A DNA stretch of 64,000 bases from Streptomyces sp. NRRL F-5135 (GCF_000719775.1 NZ_JOHR01000028.1:1-64000), one strand, 5' to 3'; positions 15,155 to 24,043 are shown, counted from the first letter of the stretch. The notes: generated by a model not told the origin, from the sequence alone. Translations and numbers: made by a program.

Positions 15155-16957
15155 CTATACGGCAGTGGCCATGGCCGGTGCGGCGTACCGGTCGATGTCC
15201 TCGCCGGTGATGGCTTCGACGAGCGCGCAGACGATGACCTCGGAGCAGTTCGGGGTCACGGCGTTGCCGTACTGTCGGACGCGCTCGCGCTTCGAGCCCA
15301 ACACGACGTACTGGTCGGCGAAGCTCATCGCACGGCCGATCTCGTGGGGCTCCAACATCCGGAACCGCACGTCCTCGATGGCGACTTTGCCCTGCACCAG
15401 CGCGTACCGGTCTCGCGTCGACAGGGTCCCCACCGGCTCCCGGACCGTGCGCGCCGTACCGTTGCCGTAGTACGGCACCAGCAGGTGCTCCCAGGTGACC
15501 AGCGACTGGTGGCCGGCCGTCGTCATGGTCCGCAGGTACTCGCTGACCGGGGTGCAGTGCTCGCCACCGGCGCCGACGCTGCCGTTGTTCCTCATGACGA
15601 ACGCAGCGTCGGGCATGACCAGGCCGTGGTGATTGCCGTTCGCGGAGACCGTGCCCACCGGCTCGCCGATCGACCGACCGCGAAGCTGGTCACCGCCGCC
15701 CCGCATGGTCACCATGAACGGCAGCCACGCCAGGCCGGTCTCGTTGCGGGCGGTCTGGGTGCGCAGCGGACTGTTCGCGGACGCTGGTTCCTTCCCCTCG
15801 CGGCCTTCCACCGGAATGAGGAGCGGCGGTATCGCCAGGCCGTCGTTCTCGCGGGTCGTGCGGCAGCTCATCGGGTCCAGAACGCTGGACGGGTCGTTCC
15901 GCCAGGTCCCTCCGGCCGGGACCATGAACGGCCCGTAGGCGACGGCCTTGGTCGGGGTCGTGGTCTGCGTCGTGAGCGGGGCGTCTACGGGCCAGGTGCG
16001 CACGCCGGGCCTGCGCTCGAAGGTGTTCCCCGCCGCCTCCAGGGTGATGGGCCGGGCGAACTTGTCCAGACCGGCCTGGATACGGGCGAGCGTCTTGTCC
16101 GCGAGTGGCTTGGCCCGGTCCCCGATCCGCTGTCCCGGCAGCGACCAGTCGATCGCCACGGCGGCCGGAAGGGTCTCCGGCTCCACCACCTGGTTCCGGC
16201 ACGACACGTTCGGGCACCGGTACACGTACTGCTGCCGGTAGCGGCCCATGTCCCGGCCCGGCGTCTTGAACCGCTGTACCGCCTGCACCCACTCCTTGCA
16301 GGCCGGGCACCACGCCCTGGGGCGCAGCCACTTGTCCCAGTCCGGGACCCGCCGCAGCGAGGAGTGCCAGTAAGCCACGTACAACCGGTCCCGCGACTGC
16401 GGGGCCTTGTGCACCGTCCTCGGGTCCGCGTGCATGCTGTTCAGGGCGATGACCCGGGTCTGGTATCCGAGCTTGTGCAGCTCCCCAAGCCACCGGTCCC
16501 ACTGGTCCCAGGCCCGCACGTCAACGACGTTCTCCACCACCCCGGCCTTCACCAGCCCGCCGCGCTCCTGCACTCCGCGCAGGTACAGCGGCACCTCCTC
16601 CATCAGCGCCCGGGACCGTTCCACCTCCTCCGACGGGCCGAACCCCTCGAACAGGTCGCCCTGCATGGAGGCGTCGAAGTCACGCTTCTTGCCCCGCGCG
16701 TTCGACCACTGCGGGCACTCCGGCGACGCCCAGAAGATGTCGGTGACCGGCCACTTCTCGACGGGTGCGTCGCGGATGTCGCCGCGGTAGTGGTCGACAT
16801 CGGGGAAGTTCGCGGCGTGCGACTCGATCGCCCGCTCCCAGTGGTTCGCCGCGCGCTCCATACGGACGCCGGGGATGGAGTGCATGCCCTGGCTGGAGCC
16901 CCCGGCGCCGCAGAACCAATCCATAACGGTCAAGGCATCATTGTCGTGGTAGGCCAT
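15155..16957 (-). CDS. C5 cytosine DNA methyltransferase
   Basis: 600 aa. Motif I is FCGAGGSSQG (residues 15-24), the catalytic motif IV is PECPQW near residue 81, ENVVDV matches motif VI, and the C-terminal GNAVTP matches motif X. A long variable region between them contains a CPAC / CPNVSC zinc-like insertion and probably sets the target site. No restriction partner is next to it, so self-protection against host restriction is the likely use. ATG 16957 overlaps the upstream stop (TGATG). Confidence 0.93.
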   Translation of the reverse strand: MAYHDNDALTVMDWFCGAGGSSQGMHSIPGVRMERAANHWERAIESHAANFPDVDHYRGDIRDAPVEKWPVTDIFWASPECPQWSNARGKKRDFDASMQGDLFEGFGPSEEVERSRALMEEVPLYLRGVQERGGLVKAGVVENVVDVRAWDQWDRWLGELHKLGYQTRVIALNSMHADPRTVHKAPQSRDRLYVAYWHSSLRRVPDWDKWLRPRAWCPACKEWVQAVQRFKTPGRDMGRYRQQYVYRCPNVSCRNQVVEPETLPAAVAIDWSLPGQRIGDRAKPLADKTLARIQAGLDKFARPITLEAAGNTFERRPGVRTWPVDAPLTTQTTTPTKAVAYGPFMVPAGGTWRNDPSSVLDPMSCRTTRENDGLAIPPLLIPVEGREGKEPASANSPLRTQTARNETGLAWLPFMVTMRGGGDQLRGRSIGEPVGTVSANGNHHGLVMPDAAFVMRNNGSVGAGGEHCTPVSEYLRTMTTAGHQSLVTWEHLLVPYYGNGTARTVREPVGTLSTRDRYALVQGKVAIEDVRFRMLEPHEIGRAMSFADQYVVLGSKRERVRQYGNAVTPNCSEVIVCALVEAITGEDIDRYAAPAMATAV

Positions 16958-18216
16958 CAGGCGGCTCCCCTTCCCGTGTCGCCGCCCGGCGCGGCCTTCC
17001 TCGTCTGCTCGTTCAGTCCGGCGATCCGCCCGTCCAGCAGCTTCCGCATCGGCAGCCACGCTCCGTCCGGGCCCTGCACCTGGCGGTCCAGGACGCCGTG
17101 CTTGTCCGCGTCGCCCTTGATCTGCACCAGAGCGATCGGGTTGTTCCAGCAGCGTTCACTGGCGACCTGGCCGATGAGACGCTGTACGTGCCTGTCCGCC
17201 GCCTCGTCGTCGGTCCCGGCCGAGGCGCCGGCGGCGGAAGCGCCCGCCTCGCTCTGGGAACCGTCGCTCTCGCCGTTGTCCGGGGACAGCTCGGCAAGAC
17301 GGTCCGTCAGCAGGTCCTCGATCCGCGTGGGGACCTTGTCCTTCCCGGCAGGCACCAGATGGTCCAGCAGCCGCTTCTCGCGGGCCTCGGCCAGGTGCTG
17401 CTCGACGACGGCCCGTTCGTCCCAGCCCTTACGGACGCGGCGCAGGAACTGTTCCTTCTTCTGCGCGTCCAGCAGCTCGCGGATCCGGTCGTCGATCAGC
17501 TCGCCGAACAGGCGCAGCGTGCCCTGTGCATCGTGGACCTGGGACTCGTGGAAGTTCTCCTCGCCGACCTGCACCTTCACCGCTCGGAGCCCTTCCAGAT
17601 GGCCCCAGCGCTTCTGCATCAGCGAGTACAGGTCGTCCAGCCGGTCCTCTCGGGACGGCTCGGCGGTGAGCTGGTCTCTCTCGGCGGCGGCCTTGTCCAT
17701 GTCGGTCTTGGACCACAGGTCCAGGGCCGCGCCGAACCGCATGGCGGCGTTCCGCAGCGCGTCACCGATGGCTTCCTTCGCGGCGTTCGGGCCGGTCTTA
17801 CCGTCCGAGTTGCCGTAGCCGATCCGGGTGTGCCCGCCGACGGTCAGGCGGATCCACAGGCCGCCGACCTGGTCGAACTTGGGCAGGCCGTCAGCGTCGA
17901 AGGCCATGGGTTCCCAGGTCCACAGCGGATCGGCTTCCAGAAGCCGGCCGGTCAACTCGGCATGCCCGACGTAGTCCAGGTGAACGTGTTTGGTCGTCAG
18001 CGTGCTAGCGCAGGTATCGCACCGCTGTCGGGTGTGCTGTTCACACACCTTGAACTGGGCCTTACTGCATTTGGTGCACGAGACCTTGGGGAGCTTGGAG
18101 ATCTGGCTGGGCTGGAATGGTCGCCGCAGGATTTCCAGGGCGTCGAGCTGGTTTTGGGTGTGCGAGGTGGGGCCCTCCGCCGTGTTGCTGGCGGGGGCCT
18201 CGATGGCCGCGGCCAT
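16957..18216 (-). CDS. Putative single-strand annealing (Rad52/Erf-like) protein
   Basis: 419 aa. The N-terminus has a zinc-like cluster (CTKCSKAQFKVC then CDTC) and a strand-rich core: YVGHAELTGRLLEADPLWTW, GLWIRLTVGGHTRIGYG, then GPNAAKEAIGDALRNAAMRFG. The last motif, a helix ending in ALR-x-x-AMRFG, is typical of Rad52-like and Erf-like phage recombinases, which anneal complementary strands. A charged C-terminal region would contact partners. Coupled to the methyltransferase gene. Confidence 0.6.
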   Translation of the reverse strand: MAAAIEAPASNTAEGPTSHTQNQLDALEILRRPFQPSQISKLPKVSCTKCSKAQFKVCEQHTRQRCDTCASTLTTKHVHLDYVGHAELTGRLLEADPLWTWEPMAFDADGLPKFDQVGGLWIRLTVGGHTRIGYGNSDGKTGPNAAKEAIGDALRNAAMRFGAALDLWSKTDMDKAAAERDQLTAEPSREDRLDDLYSLMQKRWGHLEGLRAVKVQVGEENFHESQVHDAQGTLRLFGELIDDRIRELLDAQKKEQFLRRVRKGWDERAVVEQHLAEAREKRLLDHLVPAGKDKVPTRIEDLLTDRLAELSPDNGESDGSQSEAGASAAGASAGTDDEAADRHVQRLIGQVASERCWNNPIALVQIKGDADKHGVLDRQVQGPDGAWLPMRKLLDGRIAGLNEQTRKAAPGGDTGRGAA

Positions 18217-18296
18217 GAGGTCTCCTGTGTGGGGTTGTGACGGTGTACGGCCGGTGCGGGCCCGGTTGTCGGCGTCCAGGCCCGCCCGACGGGGGC

Positions 18297-19076
18297 TTAC
18301 TCGGCCGGGGCGTCAGACCAGACGAACCGGCCGCGGGACGGCTTCACGATGTTCGGGTGGCCGGCGAACCAGCGCTGGATGGTCGCGGTCGGCGGCGGCG
18401 TGACGCCAGGGTGGCCGGCGGTGAACGACCGGAGCGCGGCCGCCACGGTGGTGCCGTCCTCGCCCGCCTCGCGGACGAGCGCAATGAACTCGTCCCAGTG
18501 CGGGGTGTTCCGGTCGGCCCACGCCTCACCGGCGTCTGCGGAGGCGGGCATGGGGTACTTGGCGAGGATCCACGCGGTCACGACCCGGGACAGGGAGGGC
18601 CGCTTCCCGCGCGGCCCCGTCTCTTCCTTGATCTTCTCTGTGGCGAGGCGGCGCCACTCCGGGTCCAGCGGGACGTTCAGCGCGACCTTCGTGCTGCCGA
18701 TGTTGACGGGGGGCGGGTTCGGGTCGAAGCGCCCTTCGACGTACGCCTTCAGTCCTTCGCGGGCCAGGTCGGCGAGGTCGTCGTTGGCGCCGGCCACCGC
18801 GTGCCGGATGTGCTCGCGGACTGTGTCGCCCATCATCAGCGCCAGGTTCGACGGTGATTCGCCGGGGGCCTGTTCACGGCGGAGCCGGTCCCATCCGCCG
18901 GGGGCGAGGACCTGGTCGACGGCGTCGGCCTCGGCGGTGTGGCCGTCCTTGCGGAGGAGGGCGGCGGCTGAGGTGAGGTGGGGTCGGATCGGGGGGCGGG
19001 CCACGGATGGTCCTCTCGGTGTGCGCCGTTCGGACCGGGGCCGGCCGGGCGGGCGCGTGGGGGCGGCTGTTGCCAC
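18297..19076 (-). CDS. Ribbon-helix-helix-like DNA-binding protein
   Basis: 259 aa from GTG 19076, preferred because AAGGAGGAA lies eight bases upstream; an ATG at 19097 is inside that ribosome site. Residues about 140-190 (TKVALNVPLD, then EWRRLATEKIKEET and PSLSRVVTAWILAKYP) fit a ribbon-helix-helix fold. The C-terminal region AALRSFTAGHPGVTPPPTA resembles a second HTH. First gene of the 19.1 to 12.8 kb operon, behind the promoter at 19135-19163. It may regulate that promoter; this is inference. Confidence 0.6.
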   Translation of the reverse strand: MATAAPTRPPGRPRSERRTPRGPSVARPPIRPHLTSAAALLRKDGHTAEADAVDQVLAPGGWDRLRREQAPGESPSNLALMMGDTVREHIRHAVAGANDDLADLAREGLKAYVEGRFDPNPPPVNIGSTKVALNVPLDPEWRRLATEKIKEETGPRGKRPSLSRVVTAWILAKYPMPASADAGEAWADRNTPHWDEFIALVREAGEDGTTVAAALRSFTAGHPGVTPPPTATIQRWFAGHPNIVKPSRGRFVWSDAPAE

Positions 19077-19134
19077 GCCAGTTTCCTCCTTATGCATGGG
19101 GCATGCAATGCGTTGTAGGGGCCGTTCCCGGAAC

Positions 19135-19163
19135 AGATTACCTACAAAGCATGGTGTTTGCAA
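19135..19163 (-). promoter_or_regulatory. Leftward promoter paired with the one at 4841-4869
   Basis: On the minus strand: -35 TTGCAA (19163-19158), 17-base spacer, -10 TAATCT (19140-19135). GAAGCATTG abuts the -35, as at 4841-4869. The interval also serves the divergent WYL gene at 19211. Confidence 0.6.
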
Positions 19164-19210
19164 TGCTTCACATGTATGGTGGTGTCCACACCACAACAGC
19201 GGGGGCACCC

Positions 19211-19609
19211 ATGAAGCACACCAACCGGCAGACCGAAACCCGGACCCTCACCGACCTCTACCGCGCCCTCGACCGCCAGCACGCCGTCACCATCACCTAC
19301 CTCGACCAAGACGGCACCGAGTCCATCCGCACGATCGAGATCAGCGACATCCGCACCACCAAGTCCGGCCGCATCGAGATCCGCGCCATGTGCCGACTCC
19401 GGGGCGAAGCGCGCGGCTTCCTCCTCCACCGCATCGCGTCCTACACCTGCCACCGCATCCCGTACGTCCTCGAACAGCCGGAGGCAACAACCCCCGCCGG
19501 ACGCGTCATCGTGGTCCGTAGCGAACGCCAGCTCATCGCCCGCGAACTCGGCCGCGACTACCTCCCCCGCACCAGCGTCACCCGCACCGACACCGCGCTC
19601 GCCGCCTGA
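19211..19609 (+). CDS. WYL-domain protein
   Basis: 132 aa, essentially a lone WYL-like domain: LTDLYRALDRQHAVTITYLDQDG, then RTIEISDIRTTKSGRIEIRAMC and GFLLHRIASYTC. WYL domains sense nucleic acids or nucleotides in transcription regulators and phage-defence repressors. No HTH is present here, so it may work as a partner or antagonist of another regulator. It is divergent from the 18297-19076 gene and ends at a strong terminator. ATG 19211 follows a GGGGG stretch. Confidence 0.75.
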   Translation: MKHTNRQTETRTLTDLYRALDRQHAVTITYLDQDGTESIRTIEISDIRTTKSGRIEIRAMCRLRGEARGFLLHRIASYTCHRIPYVLEQPEATTPAGRVIVVRSERQLIARELGRDYLPRTSVTRTDTALAA

Positions 19610-19627
19610 TCCAAGGAGACAAGACGA

Positions 19628-19657
19628 AGGCCACCACCCCGAACCGGGTGGTGGCCT
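19628..19657 (+). terminator. Terminator after the WYL gene
   Basis: AGGCCACCACCC and GGGTGGTGGCCT form a 12-bp perfect stem with a six-base loop, 18 bases past the WYL gene stop. Confidence 0.75.
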
Positions 19658-19747
19658 CTCAAGTCACAATGATCGCGCACGCGCAGCGTAGCCCAAACCA
19701 GCGCCACTCCGAAAGCCCCAGCTCACGAACCACTCGGGAAGCCGGCC

Positions 19748-19936
19748 ATGGACCGTCAGGAAGCCCTCACCGCGACCCCGCCCGGACTACGCCGACGAGT
19801 CTGGTGCCAGGAGTGCGGCCGCGAGCTGACCGACCCGGAATCCCGCCGCCGGCGCCTCGGCCCCGAATGCGACCCCGACACCCGGACCAGCCACACCCGG
19901 CACGACGCCGATCAGGACCCGATACCGGGACTGTGA
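19748..19936 (+). CDS. DUF6011-like small zinc protein
   Basis: 62 aa. The core CQECGRELTDPESRRRRLGPEC (residues about 20-41) matches the DUF6011 pattern, in which two cysteine pairs frame a G-P-x-C end. Found in many actinophages. Function unknown. Convergent with the recombinase gene that ends at 19965. Confidence 0.75.
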   Translation: MDRQEALTATPPGLRRRVWCQECGRELTDPESRRRRLGPECDPDTRTSHTRHDADQDPIPGL

Positions 19937-19964
19937 AAGCCGGGGACCGCTACCCGTGCGCTGT

Positions 19965-21095
19965 TCACGCCCGGCGCCGGGCGGCACGTGCCTTTCGGGT
20001 GGCACGTCCCCTCCGGGCCGCCTCCCGGCACTCCGGCTCCCGGCACCCCGTGTTGTAGCAGCTCTCCCGCCCGTGAACCCTCGGCCGGTCCGGCGGCAGC
20101 GGACGCGGTCCCCGCCGCTTCGGAAGCTGGGCAGCAGCCTCCCGCGCGGCCTTCTCCAACAGGACCCGCTCCTCCTCCGGGACCGCCGCCGCACGCCGAA
20201 GCCCCTCCAACTGCAACGGAAGCGGCTCCCACCCCGGGCTTCCCGCCATCACGTAGTTCAGCGTTACCACCCCCCGCACGTATGACCTCCCGAGTCCCTC
20301 AGCGCTGATCGGCAGCCCCGGCGGACCCAACCACGTCGGCGCCAGCGTCACCCACAAAGCGTTCTTCGCGCCCTCCGGAAGCGCCACCAGGTCCTCACGG
20401 AACTTCAGCCACCGCCGCAACGCGACCCCCGTACCCTCCCGCAGCGGCAACACAAGCTCAAGCGGCTCCAGATGCGCGCCGTTCTGCTGCCGGCGCCGCA
20501 CTCGCACCGACCGGCTGTCCTCCCCCAGATCCGCCACCGTCATCGCCGCGAGCTCCGACACCCGCGACCGCGTATCCAGAGCCACCGCCGTCAACGCCAG
20601 CAGCCGCGCACGGTACTCAACCGTCATCGACCGGCTGCCGCGCGCCAACGGCCCCCCGGACGCCAGCGACACCAGGAACCGGAACAGCTCCGCCTCCTGC
20701 CGCGGCGTGGTCGTGTCCCGCAGCCCCGGCTCGACCACCTGCGGCAGCCGAACCCCCTGGTTCCCTACTATGCGGCGGGCCAGAATATGCAGGCAGTCCC
20801 GGACGATCCGCCGCGTCGCCAGCGGCATCTCGTGCCCCAGCCGCGCCGCGTCCGCCCACAGCTCCCCCTCGACCGCGAGATCCCAGAACTCGGCGACCGC
20901 GTCCGGCTGGAACAGCCGCCGCGCGGACCGCGTCCTTGGCCCGGGCATCCCGTCCCGGCCGACCGCCCGGTCCCACATGCCGACGATCATCCGCAGCTGC
21001 TTCAGCCGGTTCCCGGACACCTCCGGTGCCAGCTGGTCGACGACCGCGGCGAGCTCCCGTACGGCTGGCGCACGGTACTGGCGGCGCCCGGTCAC
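19965..21095 (-). CDS. Degenerate tyrosine-recombinase-like protein
   Basis: 376 aa; GTG 21095 overlaps the upstream recombinase stop as GTGA. The central part has the recombinase fold pattern, with the first catalytic Arg in RSRVSELAAMTVADL. At the H-x-x-R position it reads LEGLRRAA (Glu in place of His), and I see no LGH-like motif or C-terminal catalytic Tyr. The tail adds GRESCYNTGCREPEC, a zinc knuckle, and a strongly basic end. It is probably a non-catalytic partner or DNA-binding accessory of the 21092-22285 enzyme. Confidence 0.65.
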   Translation of the reverse strand: MTGRRQYRAPAVRELAAVVDQLAPEVSGNRLKQLRMIVGMWDRAVGRDGMPGPRTRSARRLFQPDAVAEFWDLAVEGELWADAARLGHEMPLATRRIVRDCLHILARRIVGNQGVRLPQVVEPGLRDTTTPRQEAELFRFLVSLASGGPLARGSRSMTVEYRARLLALTAVALDTRSRVSELAAMTVADLGEDSRSVRVRRRQQNGAHLEPLELVLPLREGTGVALRRWLKFREDLVALPEGAKNALWVTLAPTWLGPPGLPISAEGLGRSYVRGVVTLNYVMAGSPGWEPLPLQLEGLRRAAAVPEEERVLLEKAAREAAAQLPKRRGPRPLPPDRPRVHGRESCYNTGCREPECREAARRGRATRKARAARRRA

Positions 21096-22285
21096 CCCTT
21101 CTCCTCCCCACGAACGGAGCCGTCGGACGGGCGGGCCTGCGCCGCGGCCTCGGCCACGCGGCCCATCTGCGCGAGCGGATTCAACTCGCCTGCCGCATCT
21201 TCCTCGTCCACATAGCCGATGAGCGCCTTCGACTTGTCGTCCCAGCCCCCGTGCCGGCCGATCCGGACGAGGTCCACCTTGGCCTTGCGGGACGACTTCA
21301 CAAAACCGCGACGGGTGGAGTGGGACCGCCACCGGCCAGGCAGGCCCGTACGTTCGATGGAGCGCTGCACGATGTCGGACAGCGCCTCCACGGTCATCCG
21401 CCCGTCCGGATCGCCGATCGGCTCGCCGCCGCGCTGCATGGGCGGGTTGAGATAGCCCCACCGGTCCATACGGACGAACAGCGGGCCCTCGGCGTGCCCG
21501 TTGTCCGCCAGCCCGGCCACCAGCTCCCGGACCGCGCGGACCGTGCACAGCTCAGGATCGGGATCGAGCGGGACATCGACCGGCTGCCACATCTTCCGCT
21601 TCTTCCGGTACACCATCACCCGCAGCCCACCGTCGGGGAGTTCAGTGAAGCTGCCAGGCCAGTCGAGGGGCTTGAGCTCGCTGCCCCGGGAGGCGACGGC
21701 GTGCCCGAGGAGCATGACGGCCGCATCACGCTTCCCCGGCAGCGAGCTGCGGTCGAGTTCGCGCAGCGCGCGACGGATGACCTCGCGGTCGGCTGGGCTG
21801 GCCTTGCGCGGCGCGGCCGCCGGGTCCTTGGCCTGAGCGAGCTGCTCGCGGTAGCCGAGGACGACCTTGCGGGCGCCCATGGTGTCGGGCGGCTTGTGCC
21901 CGGCGGCCCGGTGCGCGGAGCGGATCGCGGCGATGATGCGGTCCATGGACCGCGGTCCGTAAGGCTTCCCGGTGCGGGCCCGCGGGGTGCGCTTCAGGTA
22001 GGACAAGTACTCGGTGACGGTCTGGGGCGCCGCGGGCATGGGCCGACGGCCGACCGTGGCGCACCATTCGGCGAAGCGCCGCATATCGCCCTCGTAGCCG
22101 TCGCGGGTCCCCTCGGTGATGCCGGCCTTGACGTCTTCCTGCGCTTCGGGCGAGAGCCACGCGTCGGGGTCGCCGTCCGGGCCGGGAACGGCGAGGCTCT
22201 CGGCGTTGGCAAGTGCAGGGAGGTGGTCGTTGACCAGTTCGACGTCGAGTACCTCGTCCGAGTCCAGGTCGTTCACGGCCGTCAC
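21092..22285 (-). CDS. Tyrosine site-specific recombinase
   Basis: About 397 aa. An N-terminal SAM-like DNA-binding region (TRDGYEGDMRRFAEWC, VTEYLSYLK) precedes a catalytic domain in which all key residues are visible: Arg in VASRGSELKPLDW, the HSTR motif, GRHGGW, and the likely nucleophile Tyr in LIGYVDEED. The GGAAGG upstream supports a GTG start at 22285 or 22276; the frame is open to 22321. It would integrate, excise, resolve or invert DNA. The downstream gene is a translationally coupled relative. Confidence 0.82.
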   Translation of the reverse strand: MTAVNDLDSDEVLDVELVNDHLPALANAESLAVPGPDGDPDAWLSPEAQEDVKAGITEGTRDGYEGDMRRFAEWCATVGRRPMPAAPQTVTEYLSYLKRTPRARTGKPYGPRSMDRIIAAIRSAHRAAGHKPPDTMGARKVVLGYREQLAQAKDPAAAPRKASPADREVIRRALRELDRSSLPGKRDAAVMLLGHAVASRGSELKPLDWPGSFTELPDGGLRVMVYRKKRKMWQPVDVPLDPDPELCTVRAVRELVAGLADNGHAEGPLFVRMDRWGYLNPPMQRGGEPIGDPDGRMTVEALSDIVQRSIERTGLPGRWRSHSTRRGFVKSSRKAKVDLVRIGRHGGWDDKSKALIGYVDEEDAAGELNPLAQMGRVAEAAAQARPSDGSVRGEEKG

Positions 22286-22545
22286 GTTCCTTCCGCGTCC
22301 GCTCCCCCGCGCGGTGATCACTCTACAGAATGAACGTTATCTGGAGCCAGGATGCTCGTTCCCTCTGACGGCACAACATGACCCGGTCATGTCTCCGAAA
22401 ACGGGGATGACTCCCCAGACCTTCGTCAGGAACGATTCTCCGCTCAGGCAGGTTCTTCCTGCCGGCTAAGCCGGAGCACCCGCGCTCCCCGAGCCGGCGA
22501 CTGACGCGAGATCGGCGGGCACTGGACCCTTTCGGCGTCGGGGCA

Positions 22546-23001
22546 TCAAAGGTCGGGATCGGGAAGCACGTTGAGCTGTAGGTCGAAGAACAGGACCTTG
22601 GCGTCGAGATAGGGCTTGCCAGTGGCCCGCTCCGAATCCGCGCACAGGGAATCGACGAGCCGGTCGCATATGGACTGGCGAGTGTCGTCGCTCTCGGGCC
22701 GGACGACACCACGCGCGCCGAGGAGCGTCTGGCGGCCGGCCACCGTACCGGTGACGGTCAGCACCCAGTGAAAGGCGTTGCGGTTGGTCACCTCGGTCAC
22801 CTGCCTGATGGTGAACTTCCCAGCGGAGTAGAGGAGTAGCCGGGCCGCCTCGTGTACTTCCGACTCATATGGCTGGCCGCTCTCGGCCGCTGCGGCCTCG
22901 GCTCGGTCGAGGGACTCAGACAGGTCCTGGATCTGCCGCATGAACACCATCGCCGGGTGATTGAGATCGACAGGATGCGCGTCCGGCTCGTCGCTCCCCA
23001 T
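22546..23001 (-). CDS. Hypothetical protein
   Basis: 151 aa, preceded by AAGGGGGAGGG. A helical N-terminus (MVFMRQIQDLSESLDRAEAAA) is followed by a mixed alpha/beta region (FHWVLTVTGTVAG, KVLFFDLQLNVLPD). No known motif. A single-gene unit between the recombinases and a divergent gene at 23147. The 22286-22545 interval to its left holds no gene that I can support. Confidence 0.6.
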   Translation of the reverse strand: MGSDEPDAHPVDLNHPAMVFMRQIQDLSESLDRAEAAAAESGQPYESEVHEAARLLLYSAGKFTIRQVTEVTNRNAFHWVLTVTGTVAGRQTLLGARGVVRPESDDTRQSICDRLVDSLCADSERATGKPYLDAKVLFFDLQLNVLPDPDL

Positions 23002-23146
23002 AAGCCCTCCCCCTTCAGATAGGGAAATTTATACGAGGTGATCACAAACCCTACCTCGAAGGCCCGGTTCTCCTGCTCGGGCAGTTCTCCTCCCTTGGCC
23101 CAAGCCGGAGGCAACGAGCCTGCCATCCACTGCCAGCATTGAGGAC

Positions 23147-23557
23147 ATGACTACTACGGATCTGCTCATGAAGCTCGGATACCTGCCGGCACTCGACTCC
23201 GTCGAAGGAAGCCGATGGATGAATCAACAGACCATCCGAAAGTGCCTGGCAGAAAGCGGTGAAAGCCCTCAAGTCGTCTCCGCGCTCGCGGTACTCGTAG
23301 CAGCGTTCGACTCTGTAGTCGCACTACATGAAGGAACGCCAGAAGATACGACCAAGCGCCAGAACGTGATGGCGTTCCTGGAAGTCCTCACGGGCCCGAA
23401 GGTGTACGAGGGCCTGGGAGGACTACCGCGTATCAGCAACGCTCCGTCGTGCGTCTGCGGTCACGCTCGCGACCACCATGGCACGGACCCCACGCGTTGC
23501 AGCAGCTGCACTTGGAACTCCGACCACCATGTCTACACGCCGGGGCCGACAGATTGA
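23147..23557 (+). CDS. Hypothetical protein with zinc-ribbon C-terminus
   Basis: 136 aa. A helical N-terminal domain of about 90 residues precedes CVCGHARDHHGTDPTRCSSC, a common actinobacterial Cys/His ribbon, at residues about 104-123. Codon use is less GC-extreme than that of its neighbours. Function unknown. Confidence 0.65.
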   Translation: MTTTDLLMKLGYLPALDSVEGSRWMNQQTIRKCLAESGESPQVVSALAVLVAAFDSVVALHEGTPEDTTKRQNVMAFLEVLTGPKVYEGLGGLPRISNAPSCVCGHARDHHGTDPTRCSSCTWNSDHHVYTPGPTD

Positions 23558-23581
23558 CGTCTTACACAGCAGGGATTGACA

Positions 23582-23609
23582 CCCCTCCCCACTGGCCCCG
23601 GGGAAGGGG
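23582..23609. terminator. Hairpin between convergent genes
   Basis: CCCCTCCCC and GGGGAAGGGG pair with one bulge around a GC-rich loop. It sits 25 bases past the 23147-23557 gene, and the next gene converges from the right. The remaining 23610-23767 bases hold no gene I can support. Confidence 0.4.
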
Positions 23610-23767
23610 CACACGATTCGTTCGCTGGCATCGAACGGGTCGGCGCTCGCGGCCGGGCCGAGGTCGGCGATTCGGTCGGCGAGGAACTGGGAAGTCACTG
23701 CCTTGCAGTGAAACCGCTCGGGCAGCAGCGGTGGTTCGTCCGCTCTGGCGGGGAGGTTGGTCGGTAC

Positions 23768-24043
23768 TCACGGACGAGACGCCATCAGGGGGCCGAACTC
23801 GCGCTCTACGTCGCGACGGAGCATGGGGTCCATGTCAGACGCGCACGGAAGCATGACCGAGTCGCCGTCATGCGTCTCCCCGGTGAGAGCCCAGACGTCC
23901 CCTTCCGGGTCGGTGAACTCGGGCCAGCCCGTTGGGATGCTGCTGTTGGTGGCTTCGCAGATCTCGGAGGCGATGTCATCTGGCACGCGGACGGCGCCGT
24001 TGCGGTACGCGATCTCCATCGGGTGCATGTGAGGCATAGTCAC
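23768..24043 (-). CDS. Small acidic hypothetical protein
   Basis: 91 aa from GTG 24043 (ATG at 24037 is an alternative), with AAGGAAG upstream. It has IPTGWPEFTDPEGDVWALTG in the middle and a strand-rich, acidic composition. Function unknown. The AT-rich interval 24044-24149 must hold the promoters for this and the rightward genes. Confidence 0.6.
   Translation of the reverse strand: MTMPHMHPMEIAYRNGAVRVPDDIASEICEATNSSIPTGWPEFTDPEGDVWALTGETHDGDSVMLPCASDMDPMLRRDVEREFGPLMASRP

Noticed and set aside
14867..17818. A 983-codon rightward reading frame
   Set aside because: It lies opposite the methyltransferase and annealing-protein genes, is rich in Arg/Pro/Ser as expected for an antisense frame in GC-rich DNA, and shows no domain motif or ribosome site.
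19900..22600. Attachment site next to the recombinase genes
   Set aside because: I found no tRNA 3' end or direct repeat near the genes. The only repeat pair linked to them is the inverted 28-nt pair, which does not fit attL/attR direct repeats.
23423..23698. Leftward 91-codon frame starting VTSQFLADRIADLG
   Set aside because: The first 45 residues look protein-like, but the rest runs antisense through the 23147-23557 gene and the ribosome site is weak. Could be a gene remnant; not enough to call.
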